Shown one piece after another: positions 1 to 5,337 of a stretch of 8,670 bases of DNA. Below the pieces are notes generated by a model, which did no database searches, was not told the origin of the DNA, and saw only the letters and a list, made by a program, of their open reading frames with translations. The translations under genes and the position numbers were made by a program. The DNA is from Lachnospiraceae bacterium (lineage in GTDB: Bacteria; Bacillota_A; Clostridia; Lachnospirales; Lachnospiraceae). Every line of letters begins with the position of its first letter. The first letter of the stretch is position 1. The stretch spans positions 1 through 8,670 of the forward strand of contig JAFZRD010000037.1 in assembly GCA_017620055.1 (NCBI GenBank), in the 5' to 3' direction.

Positions 1-326
1 ACACGATAACGGAGAAAAGACGGTTTCTTACGAAACATCATATCGCATTGTGGGATGTGATCGGTTCGTGCGACATCGAAGGTTCATCTGATTCAAGCAT
101 AGAGAACGTAAGAGCGAACGACCTTTCCGTTATCCTGGACAGTGCAAAGATCCGCGGAATATTCGTTAACGGAAGGACCGCCGAGAAATACTATAAGAAA
201 TACATCGAACAGGAAACAGGCGTAAGTGCTGTCTGCCTGCCGTCAACAAGCCCGGCAAACGCAGCCTGGAGTTTGGAGCGTCTGGTACATACATGGACCG
301 AATTGATAAGAGAAGGAGAATCATAA
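1..326 (+). CDS. Hypoxanthine/uracil-DNA glycosylase (UDG superfamily), 5'-truncated
   Basis: This is the C-terminal 107 codons of a DNA repair glycosylase; the reading frame is open to the left edge, with its first full codon at base 3. It reads ...[19 protein letters not shown], then NDLS, then IFVNG, and near the end LPSTSPAN. These are hallmarks of the UDG-superfamily enzymes annotated as DNA-deoxyinosine (hypoxanthine-DNA) glycosylases. Such proteins are usually about 160-175 residues, so roughly 60 N-terminal residues, including the first active-site motif, lie outside the window. The enzyme would remove deaminated adenine (hypoxanthine) or uracil from DNA in the cytoplasm, starting base excision repair. 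A TTG at 48 could be mistaken for a start, but it is an internal Leu of the conserved ALWDVI segment. The next gene begins 1 bp after the stop, so the two are probably co-transcribed. Substrate preference is inferred from the family. Confidence 0.85.
   Translation, partial: TITEKRRFLTKHHIALWDVIGSCDIEGSSDSSIENVRANDLSVILDSAKIRGIFVNGRTAEKYYKKYIEQETGVSAVCLPSTSPANAAWSLERLVHTWTELIREGES
313..318 (+). promoter_or_regulatory. Ribosome binding site of the macrodomain gene
   Basis: AAGGAG lies inside the last codons of the glycosylase gene, 9 bp before the ATG at 328. It supports that start and shows translation of the second gene is embedded in the end of the first. Confidence 0.75.
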
Positions 327-327
327 G

Positions 328-849
328 ATGATCATTAAGGCGATACCCGGTGATATAACAAAACAGACAGATATAGATGCGATAGTGAACGCGGCGAACG
401 AATCACTTCTCGGAGGCGGAGGTGTTGACGGTGCGATCCACCGTGCAGCGGGCCCGGAACTTCTGGCGGAATGCCGCACCCTTCACGGGTGTCCTACCGG
501 AGAAGCTAAGATCACGGGCGCATACAATCTTCCGTGCGAATACGTGATCCATACAGTCGGTCCGATATGGTACGGCGGTGACAACGGCGAGCCGGAGAAA
601 CTGCAAAACTGCTACATGAACAGCCTTAAGATCGCAAAGGACAGGGGTCTCCGCAGAATAGCCTTCCCGTCCATATCAACCGGCGTATACGGATATCCGG
701 TGGAAAAAGCTGCCACGGTCGCAGTCTCGACGGTCAGGGAATACGCAGATGCAAATCCGGATTCTTTTGACCTGATAGAGTGGGTATGCTTTGATGACAA
801 TACACTCAGGGCATATACTTCGGCAATAGAAAAGGAATTATCCGCATGA
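328..849 (+). CDS. MacroD-type macrodomain protein (O-acetyl-ADP-ribose deacetylase / ADP-ribosylhydrolase)
   Basis: A single macrodomain fills the whole 173-residue protein. Visible motifs in order are GDIT (8-11), the NAAN motif (21-24), the glycine-rich [14 protein letters not shown] loop (29-42), and the phosphate-binding loop STGVYGYP (117-124). In YmdB/MacroD-type enzymes the Asn of NAAN and the Asp of the [10 protein letters not shown] loop take part in hydrolysis. Here they are N24 and D34, so the protein should be active rather than a mere ADP-ribose binder. It likely hydrolyses O-acetyl-ADP-ribose or removes ADP-ribose from acidic residues of proteins in the cytoplasm. The ATG at 328 follows a good AAGGAG site, and the length is normal for the family. 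The gene ends in a 4-bp ATGA overlap with larE. Its co-transcription with a DNA glycosylase may link it to nucleotide-damage responses, but that is inference. Confidence 0.93.
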   Translation: MIIKAIPGDITKQTDIDAIVNAANESLLGGGGVDGAIHRAAGPELLAECRTLHGCPTGEAKITGAYNLPCEYVIHTVGPIWYGGDNGEPEKLQNCYMNSLKIAKDRGLRRIAFPSISTGVYGYPVEKAATVAVSTVREYADANPDSFDLIEWVCFDDNTLRAYTSAIEKELSA

Positions 850-1691
850 TCAGAACAACCGAACCGCTTACTCAGGACCTGCAGGATAAACTCGACAGCC
901 TGGAGACAATCATAAGAGAGCTCGGAAGTCTTGCCGTGGGATACTCGGGAGGAGTTGATTCGTCGCTTCTGCTGGCGGTGGCGCATGAAGTTCTCGGCGA
1001 TAAGTCGCTCGCTGTATTTGCTTTGGATGCATCCGTTCCGGAGCGCGAACTCATAGAAGCAACGTCTTTCTGCGAAGAGAGAGGGATCCGCATCATTGTG
1101 TGCGAAGTCAATCCTCTTCAGGTAGAAAGCTACCGGAGCAACAGTCCCGACAGGTGCTACTATTGCAAGCGCGCCATATTCTCGGAGATCAGGAAAGTCG
1201 CGGAAGAAAACGGAATCGAATATGTGGCCGAAGGCTCCAATACAGACGATCTCGGGGACTACCGCCCGGGACTTCGGGCAGTGGAGGAACTGTCGGTAAG
1301 AAGCCCTTTAAGGGAAGCAGGCCTGTCAAAACAGGATATCCGGCAGATATCAAAGGCTATGGATCTTCCTACATGGAATAAGCCTGCCTATGCCTGCCTT
1401 GCGTCCCGTTTTGTATACGGAGAGGAGATCACTGAGGAGAAGCTTCACATGATCGATCTGGCCGAGCAGTTTCTGATAGAACACGGATTTCCCGAAGAGC
1501 GTGTCCGTATGCATGGGAACATCGCGAGGATCGAAGTCCCGGGAAAAGACATCCCGAGGCTTGCCGCTGACGATATGCGTGAAGCGGTCTATAAGAAATT
1601 CAAGGAGATCGGTTTTGCGTTCGTGACACTCGACATGCACGGATATCGTACGGGGAGCATGAACGACACTCTGAAGGAAGGGCTGCATTGA
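846..1691 (+). CDS. larE: ATP-dependent sulfur transferase LarE (PP-loop family), three-cysteine type
   Basis: This 281-residue protein is of the usual LarE length. The PP-loop ATP-binding motif SGGVDSS is at 34-40, followed by the family's [15 protein letters not shown] block (131-145), [10 protein letters not shown] (153-162), and [11 protein letters not shown] (179-189). LarE adenylates and then sulfurises pyridinium-3,5-dicarboxylate mononucleotide to build the nickel-pincer cofactor of lactate racemase and related enzymes. The Lactobacillus plantarum enzyme gives up the sulfur of a single cysteine in the ACLASR segment. Here that residue is C184, and there is also a CYYC pair (C104, C107) in the DRCYYCK segment. 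The resulting set of three cysteines matches LarE proteins described as holding a [4Fe-4S] cluster that carries the transferred sulfide. larB and larC are not in the window. The ATG overlaps the macrodomain stop (ATGA), with AAAGGA about 9 bp upstream. Cofactor type is inferred from cysteine placement. Confidence 0.9.
   Translation: MIRTTEPLTQDLQDKLDSLETIIRELGSLAVGYSGGVDSSLLLAVAHEVLGDKSLAVFALDASVPERELIEATSFCEERGIRIIVCEVNPLQVESYRSNSPDRCYYCKRAIFSEIRKVAEENGIEYVAEGSNTDDLGDYRPGLRAVEELSVRSPLREAGLSKQDIRQISKAMDLPTWNKPAYACLASRFVYGEEITEEKLHMIDLAEQFLIEHGFPEERVRMHGNIARIEVPGKDIPRLAADDMREAVYKKFKEIGFAFVTLDMHGYRTGSMNDTLKEGLH
1674..1680 (+). promoter_or_regulatory. RBS supporting the TTG start of the amidase
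   Basis: AAGGAAG lies within the 3' end of larE, 7 bp before TTG at 1688. It supports the unusual start codon, which is also needed to keep the positively charged n-region of the signal peptide. Confidence 0.6.
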
Positions 1692-2623
1692 AGGAGAATA
1701 TCGTACGGGCATTTATAATATCCGCGGTCATGATGCTGACAGGCTGTGCCGGCATGTGGAATGCTTCCGGCCCTGACATCGCAGCCGGTACGGGAAGCGC
1801 GAATACATCGGAATCCGAGGATACGCTAGTACCCGGCTTGTACGATAAGGACGGAAAGCCCATCCCGTCAAAGGAAGAGGTGATCCTTGATCCCGACTGG
1901 GATTATGCAGACCTTTCCGTGATCAATACGGGAGCTGCCATGCTGTACCGTGCAAAGGAAGACAGGAAGAATATCACTGTCGGAGTGAACGCCGGACACG
2001 GTACCATAGGCGGCGAGACTGTTAAAACATACTGTCATCCCGACAAGACGCCGAAGATAACAAAAGGATCCAATCCGGCGGGATCGCTCAAGGCGGTTGC
2101 CGTATCGGGAGGAATGGTCTTCGCAGACGGAGCGACGGAATCGGAGGTTGCACTTGCCGCTTCAAATATGCTGTGCGACAAGCTCCTGGCTGAAGGATAT
2201 GATGTTCTGATGCTTCGGGATGATGAAGACGAACAGCTAGATAACGTTGCCCGAACCGTGATCGCGAACAACAAGGCAGACTGCCTTGTATCGCTTCACT
2301 GGGACGGAGACAACCTCAAATACGACAAAGGATGCTTCTATATCCCGATACCGGATGAGATCAAGGAAATGGAACCCGTCGCCTCATATTGGCAGGAGCA
2401 TGAACGCCTTGGAAGCTCACTGATCGAAGCACTTCAAAACAACAACTGCAAGCTCTACACCGGCAGGATCGATCCGCTCGAACTGACTCAGACATGTTAC
2501 AGCACAATCCCATCAGTCGTCATCGAGCTCGGTAACGCCGCCTCATCTCACACCGATGCGGACCTTGATCGCATCACCGATGCCCTCCTTGAGGGAGTAG
2601 ATACATTCTTTAATGATCATTAA
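1688..2623 (+). CDS. Lipoprotein N-acetylmuramoyl-L-alanine amidase (Amidase_3, zinc-dependent)
   Basis: The protein has a lipoprotein signal peptide: K2 and R7, a hydrophobic stretch about 5-17, then the lipobox LTGC with C20 as the predicted lipidated residue. A low-complexity linker (about 21-65) follows, then an Amidase_3 catalytic domain (about 95-308). Expected zinc ligands are H104 (NAGHG), E151 (TESEVAL) and H204 (SLHWD); the catalytic glutamate is E280 (VIELGN). It would cleave the amide bond between muramic acid and the stem peptide on the outer face of the membrane. H104 and E151 are about 47 residues apart, longer than in compact Amidase_3 enzymes, so a Gly/Ser/Lys-rich insert lies between them. 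The start is TTG, overlapping the larE stop by 4 bp (TTGA), with AAGGAAG 7 bp upstream. The next in-frame ATG would destroy the signal peptide, so TTG is preferred. Confidence 0.9.
   Translation: MKENIVRAFIISAVMMLTGCAGMWNASGPDIAAGTGSANTSESEDTLVPGLYDKDGKPIPSKEEVILDPDWDYADLSVINTGAAMLYRAKEDRKNITVGVNAGHGTIGGETVKTYCHPDKTPKITKGSNPAGSLKAVAVSGGMVFADGATESEVALAASNMLCDKLLAEGYDVLMLRDDEDEQLDNVARTVIANNKADCLVSLHWDGDNLKYDKGCFYIPIPDEIKEMEPVASYWQEHERLGSSLIEALQNNNCKLYTGRIDPLELTQTCYSTIPSVVIELGNAASSHTDADLDRITDALLEGVDTFFNDH
2610..2623. repeat. 14-bp perfect palindrome at the amidase stop codon
   Basis: TTAATGATCATTAA is self-complementary and includes the last codons and stop of the amidase. It has no loop and no following T-run, so it is not an intrinsic terminator by itself. 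Its function is unknown and it may be chance in AT-rich sequence. Confidence 0.4.
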
Positions 2624-2630
2624 GTTACTA

Positions 2631-2659
2631 TTGACAGTGCGTCACATGGAATATACTAT
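2631..2659 (+). promoter_or_regulatory. Candidate sigma-A-type promoter P1 after the amidase gene
   Basis: A perfect -35 box TTGACA (2631-2636) is followed by TACTAT (2654-2659) at 17 bp, or by TATACT (2652-2657) at 15 bp. The -10 box is only a fair match. Transcription would begin near 2666 and give a leader of about 190 nt before the small gene at 2860. Confidence 0.45.
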
Positions 2660-2724
2660 AACCTTACTTGAGTATATACCATTAAGGTGTCCGGACGGCT
2701 CGTCCAGTAATTCCCAAGGAATAA

Positions 2725-2753
2725 TTGTAGATACGCAATCGATGATTTATAAT
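2725..2753 (+). promoter_or_regulatory. Candidate sigma-A-type promoter P2 for the small-gene pair
   Basis: A perfect -10 box TATAAT (2748-2753) is preceded at 17 bp by TTGTAG (2725-2730), which keeps only the TTG of the -35 consensus. The start would be near 2760, giving a leader of about 100 nt that contains the RBS-covering hairpin at 2801-2861. Confidence 0.5.
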
Positions 2754-2800
2754 ACATATGTACTTATCGGAGCTATTTGATCCTAAGCGTTTCTTCTAGC

Positions 2801-2861
2801 ATTTAATCCGCCTTATATGGGTATACTTCGTAATTATTCATATAAGGAAGGAGGATTAAAT
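2801..2861 (+). promoter_or_regulatory. Long leader hairpin covering the RBS and start codon of the 67-codon gene
   Basis: ATTTAATCC (2801-2809) is the exact reverse complement of GGATTAAAT (2853-2861). Inside it, CCTTATATG (2811-2819) is the exact reverse complement of CATATAAGG (2839-2847), leaving a 19-nt loop. The ribosome binding site AAGGAGG (2848-2854) lies partly in an asymmetric bulge and partly in the outer stem, and the ATG (2860-2862) is largely paired. Because AAGG occurs twice in a row (2844-2851), CCTT at 2811-2814 can also pair directly with the RBS, making the element able to slip between an exposed and a covered state. This looks like translational control; the trigger (ligand, temperature or protein) cannot be read from the sequence. 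Confidence 0.6.
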
Positions 2862-3063
2862 GGAGTTTTTGTTTGGTACATTCTATCTGAGTAGCGCAGA
2901 ATATGCGAAGATATGCAGTGAGATCAACTCAAATTATACCAAATATGAGGGAAAACCCTTTGCGGTTCATGCTTCATATGGATTGAACAACAAAGCATAT
3001 TGGTATTATTTTGAAAATCATGGATATAATGATTATAACATTTATATGAGAGTTGAGATGTAG
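2860..3063 (+). CDS. Small hypothetical protein, 67 residues
   Basis: I do not recognise this family. The protein is rich in aromatic residues (many Tyr and Phe). It has no signal peptide, no membrane segment and no cysteine pair; it contains one Cys near residue 19. The N-terminal half (FYLSSAEYAKICSEINSNY) looks helical and the second half (about 34-67), with HASYGL, WYYFENHGYNDYNIY, looks like beta strands, so a small compact fold is plausible. The ATG at 2860 has a near-ideal AAGGAGG site 5 bp upstream, which strongly supports a real gene despite the small size. Codon use is clearly more AT-rich than in the operons on either side. A second small gene starts 17 bp after the stop with its own RBS, so the pair is probably one transcript. 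Partner-like roles such as toxin/antitoxin or effector/immunity fit the layout but are only a guess. Confidence 0.65.
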   Translation: MEFLFGTFYLSSAEYAKICSEINSNYTKYEGKPFAVHASYGLNNKAYWYYFENHGYNDYNIYMRVEM

Positions 3064-3080
3064 ATGGGAGGAAGAAACAC

Positions 3081-3296
3081 ATGAATGAATTATCGGAACT
3101 ATTGAACCATATAGAAGACGCATACTTTGATTTTGTTTCCGCAATGTTGCATTATGCAGAGAGAAAAACATCTAGGCAAAATGCTTTGCTGACATATCTC
3201 AAAGATCATCCTGAAGCAAAGTCATCGGATGTTGTTAAGTTCGTTTCTGAGCAACCGGATTTCTCGGAAGATGCAGCGTATTTGCAGGTAGGATAA
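3081..3296 (+). CDS. Small hypothetical protein, 71 residues, predicted helical
   Basis: I do not recognise a named family. The protein is mostly alpha-helical in appearance: helix about 3-27 (NELSELLNHIEDAYFDFVSA), a second about 31-42, and a C-terminal part with DVVKFVSEQPDFSEDAAYLQ (50-69). Net charge is acidic. There is no membrane segment or signal peptide. The ATG at 3081 is preceded by GGGAGGA (3066-3072) at 8 bp, a strong site. It is the last gene of the AT-rich two-gene unit, and the bidirectional terminator at 3311-3340 follows 14 bp after the stop. The alternation of a short helical acidic protein with a beta-rich aromatic one resembles small binding-partner pairs, but no interaction can be shown from sequence alone. 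Confidence 0.65.
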   Translation: MNELSELLNHIEDAYFDFVSAMLHYAERKTSRQNALLTYLKDHPEAKSSDVVKFVSEQPDFSEDAAYLQVG

Positions 3297-3310
3297 GCTT
3301 TTAGTCTAAA

Positions 3311-3340
3311 ACACCCGATGTAGTTCTCTACGTCGGGTGT
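3311..3340. terminator. Bidirectional intrinsic terminator between convergent genes
   Basis: ACACCCGATGTAG (3311-3323) pairs with CTACGTCGGGTGT (3328-3340) over 13 bp, with a single G-U pair and a TTCT loop. On the + strand it is followed by TTATATG, a short T-run; on the minus strand it is followed by TTTTAGACTAAAA, a better T-run. It sits between the + strand small-gene pair and the minus-strand XRE gene, so it likely ends both transcripts. Confidence 0.85.
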
Positions 3341-3381
3341 TTATATGTATAACGCGAAAATCACTTCGCAGCGGCAAACGT

Positions 3382-3744
3382 TTAGGTTTTGCACGATCTG
3401 ATATACACCTGCAGCAGCTGAAGAGCAGTTTTATGCTCTGAAGGCCGAAGCCCGTCCAGTTTTGTGATAAGCCCGTCTCTGTCTATATTATTATGTCCAT
3501 CCCTGATCAATATTTCGTCAGGAGTTATCTCGAAAACGTTACAAATCTTTATGATCGAATCAAGCCGCGCATTCACCGCACCACGTTCGATATCCGCATA
3601 TGCCCTCGAAGACAGACCTGCCGCCCAGGCGGTCTCCTCTTGAGACAATCCTTTTTGCTTTCGTATCTGATGCAGTTTCGCACCTATCTCTTTGGGATCG
3701 GATAACAGGTTGCCTTTTGCGGCTTTTGTACGTTCCTTACTCAT
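3382..3744 (-). CDS. XRE-family helix-turn-helix transcriptional regulator
   Basis: A Cro/C1-type HTH domain occupies residues about 20-79 of a 120-residue protein. It opens with LHQIRKQKG and continues through LSQEETAWAAGLSSRAYADIERG (33-55), holding the two DNA-contacting helices; LDSIIKICNVFEITPDEIL completes the five-helix bundle. The remaining C-terminal tail of about 40 residues is helical and may serve dimerisation. The start is uncertain: GTG at 3753, ATG at 3747 and ATG at 3744 are all in frame. The only Shine-Dalgarno-like sequence, GGGGTG on the minus strand (3756-3751), fits the ATG at 3744 (or 3747) better than the GTG it overlaps. The gene diverges from the exopolysaccharide operon, and the shared 170-bp region contains dyad repeats of the sort bound by such dimers. 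It is therefore the best candidate regulator of that operon and possibly of itself. Confidence 0.9.
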   Translation of the reverse strand: MSKERTKAAKGNLLSDPKEIGAKLHQIRKQKGLSQEETAWAAGLSSRAYADIERGAVNARLDSIIKICNVFEITPDEILIRDGHNNIDRDGLITKLDGLRPSEHKTALQLLQVYIRSCKT

Positions 3745-3836
3745 CATAAACACCCCATATTGATCTATAACAACGATATCGTGGCAGTGAATCTACAGTT
3801 TTCGCCCCAAATACGCCGAAAATTTGCAATCACCCT

Positions 3837-3856
3837 ATAGGAACTATACTTCCTAT
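3837..3856. promoter_or_regulatory. Operator-like inverted repeat O1
   Basis: ATAGGAACTATACTTCCTAT is a perfect 7-bp dyad (ATAGGAA and TTCCTAT) with a 6-bp spacer. It lies just upstream of the TTGACA box at 3862, where a bound dimer could repress or activate. The arm and spacing recur at 3901-3917. The neighbouring XRE protein is the likely binder (inference). Confidence 0.6.
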
Positions 3857-3907
3857 CCGATTTGACAAAAAGGAACTATAATGCTTAAATATATGAAGAA
3901 ATAGGAA
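3839..3907 (+). repeat. AGGAA half-sites at exact 32-bp period
   Basis: AGGAA begins at 3839, 3871 and 3903, i.e. twice 32 bp apart, close to three helical turns. The first two copies extend to a 10-bp direct repeat AGGAACTATA (3839-3848, 3871-3880). The first and third copies belong to GGAA-N6-TTCC dyads; the second lacks the inverted partner. Confidence 0.65.
3862..3890 (+). promoter_or_regulatory. Promoter of the exopolysaccharide operon
   Basis: A perfect TTGACA (3862-3867) is followed at 17 bp by TTAAAT (3885-3890), a 4/6 match to the -10 consensus. A perfect TATAAT also occurs at 3877-3882 but is only 9 bp from TTGACA, and its own -35 position (3854-3859, TATCCG) is poor. Either hexamer could serve, with an activator compensating. 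The 5' leader would be only about 25-35 nt. Confidence 0.6.
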
Positions 3908-3917
3908 GAGTAGTTCC
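3901..3917. promoter_or_regulatory. Operator-like inverted repeat O2, overlapping the RBS
   Basis: ATAGGAA, a 6-bp spacer GAGTAG and TTCC form a shorter copy of the O1 dyad with identical spacing. AGGAAG (3903-3908) also appears to be the ribosome binding site of the phosphatase gene, whose ATG begins at 3920. Protein bound here would block transcription elongation or lie just past the start site. Confidence 0.5.
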
Positions 3918-3919
3918 GG

Positions 3920-4639
3920 ATGATAGACATACATTGCCATTTGTTATACGGGGTTGACGACGGTGCAGACACCATAGATACGTCAATTGCCATGATCGAT
4001 GATGCGGTATCCCGAGGGATAACCGATATCATCCTGACCCCGCATTATCGAAGGGGAATGTTTGTTTTTGACCTGGAAACGATAAGGGTCAATTACGAGC
4101 AGCTGGTCAAAGCCACAGAAGACAGGCAGGTCCGGCTGTATCTCGGATGCGAGTATCACGTGAACTCCGACATGGTCGAGTACATGCGGCAAGGACGAAC
4201 GATCACCATGGCGGACAGCGACTATGTGCTGACCGAGTACTCATATGACAGTTCGGCGCAGCTGATACGCAATAACCTGGATGACCTCCTGTCAAACGGA
4301 TATATCCCGGTGATAGCTCACGCTGAGAGATACGAAGTCGTTGAAAAGGATCCCGGAGTCCTGGCACAGTACCGCCGGATGGGCGCACTCATCCAGATAA
4401 ATGCGGACAGCATCATCGGGAAGGACGGGTTCGCTATGAAGAAGCAGTGCAGGAAGATTCTTAAGAATGACCTTGCGGATATGGTGGCTTCAGACAGTCA
4501 CGATATGCGTGACCGCAAAAATCACATGCCCGAGTGTATGGCTTACATCATAAAAAAGTACGGGGAGGAAGCAGCAAAAAAACTGTTTGAGACGAATCCC
4601 CGAAAGATCATAGAAGGAACACAAAGGACCATTGAATAA
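3920..4639 (+). CDS. CpsB/YwqE-type PHP-domain protein tyrosine phosphatase
   Basis: This 239-residue protein matches the manganese-dependent phosphotyrosine phosphatases of Gram-positive capsule operons in length and motifs. Metal-binding segments seen are DIHCHLLYGVDDGA (H5, H7), LTPHY (H42), GCEYH (E78), IAHAERY (H134), and ASDSHD (D192, H194), as expected for a PHP trinuclear metal site. The C-terminal NPRKIIEG is also typical. It should dephosphorylate the tyrosine cluster of the CpsD-type kinase two genes downstream, resetting the cycle that controls polymer length and export. It acts in the cytoplasm at the membrane. The ATG at 3920 lies 11 bp after the AGGAAG site and starts directly at the conserved MIDIHCH. 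It is the first gene of the operon; its end overlaps the next gene by 8 bp. No signal peptide is present. Confidence 0.93.
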   Translation: MIDIHCHLLYGVDDGADTIDTSIAMIDDAVSRGITDIILTPHYRRGMFVFDLETIRVNYEQLVKATEDRQVRLYLGCEYHVNSDMVEYMRQGRTITMADSDYVLTEYSYDSSAQLIRNNLDDLLSNGYIPVIAHAERYEVVEKDPGVLAQYRRMGALIQINADSIIGKDGFAMKKQCRKILKNDLADMVASDSHDMRDRKNHMPECMAYIIKKYGEEAAKKLFETNPRKIIEGTQRTIE

Positions 4640-5333
4640 CCGGGAATTATCAAATGAAGAAATAGAGATAGACCTTCGGGAACTGCTGTTTGCACTTTTG
4701 ATGCAGTGGAAGGCGATACTGGCTTCTGCGGTCCTTGCGGCGCTTATCGCTTTTGTTTACAGATTCTTCTTCGTAAACCCTCTGTATGAGTCAAACGCGC
4801 TTTTGTACGTTCTGACAAAGAGCACATCGATAACAAGCCTTGCGGATCTGCAGACCGGTGCAAATCTTACACAGGACTATCTGATCGTAACAAAGGACAG
4901 ACCCGTACTTGAGAAGGTCATAGATTACCTAAAGCTTCCGGAAGATTACGAAGAACTTGAGAAGAAGGTTGATGTAGAGAATCCTACCAATACACGTTTC
5001 ATCAAGATCATAGTAAGTGACGAGGATCCGGAAAGGGCCAAGGCGATATGCGATCAGATCGCAAAGGTGGCGGCAGCATTTATCGCCGAGAAGATGGATC
5101 AGGACCCGCCCAGTCTTGTAAAGGGCGGATATTCCGACGGTAAGCCCGTTAATCACGGTGTTGTATTCTACACGATCGCCGGATTTGTAGCCGGATTTGC
5201 GATCGCATCGATGCTGATCGCTCTTCAGACAATATTCAATGATGATGTTTCGTCTCCTGAGGACGTTGAGAACAAGGTCGGCATCAAGGTACTGGCATCT
5301 CTGCCCATAGAGGAAGAGGAGGAAGATTTCTGA
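4632..5333 (+). CDS. Wzz/CpsC-type chain-length determinant and kinase adaptor
   Basis: The 233-residue protein begins with an acidic amphipathic stretch (EEIEIDLRELLFALLMQW, 9-26), the usual start of Wzz-family proteins. TM1 follows (about 28-47), then an extracellular loop with ALLYVLTKS, and TM2 (about 177-198). The cytoplasmic tail (199-233) includes SSPEDVENKVGIKVLASLP and ends in a run of glutamates. In Gram-positive systems this tail activates the separate CpsD kinase. The proline-rich segment normally found just before TM2 is reduced to KPVNHG. The start is TTG at 4632, which overlaps the phosphatase stop by 8 bp. AAAGGA at 4623-4628 is close to it, so coupling to the upstream gene probably helps initiation. 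No alternative ATG exists before the Wzz motif. It should set polysaccharide chain length together with its kinase. Confidence 0.92.
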   Translation: MNNRELSNEEIEIDLRELLFALLMQWKAILASAVLAALIAFVYRFFFVNPLYESNALLYVLTKSTSITSLADLQTGANLTQDYLIVTKDRPVLEKVIDYLKLPEDYEELEKKVDVENPTNTRFIKIIVSDEDPERAKAICDQIAKVAAAFIAEKMDQDPPSLVKGGYSDGKPVNHGVVFYTIAGFVAGFAIASMLIALQTIFNDDVSSPEDVENKVGIKVLASLPIEEEEEDF

Positions 5334-5337
5334 GGCT

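Noticed and set aside
48..326. TTG at 48 as the start of a complete 92-residue protein
   Set aside because: The frame is open to the window edge and the residues before it (HHIA then LWDVIGSCD) belong to the conserved glycosylase motif, so the gene is truncated by the window.
612..986. Minus-strand ORF of 124 codons across the macrodomain/larE junction
   Set aside because: It is a shadow of two well-supported + strand genes, has low-complexity composition and no RBS.
2693..2722. Small hairpins GGACG-GCT-CGTCC (2693-2705) and ATTCC-CAA-GGAAT (2710-2722) as a terminator for the amidase operon
   Set aside because: Both stems are only 5 bp and no T-run follows; they may be leader structure of the next transcript but do not support a terminator call.
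3493..3705. + strand ORF of 70 codons inside the XRE gene
   Set aside because: It is antisense to a clear HTH regulator and lacks an RBS.
3773..3782. Palindrome ACGATATCGT upstream of the XRE gene as its operator
   Set aside because: It is short, occurs once, and does not resemble the GGAA-N6-TTCC dyads; possible but unsupported.
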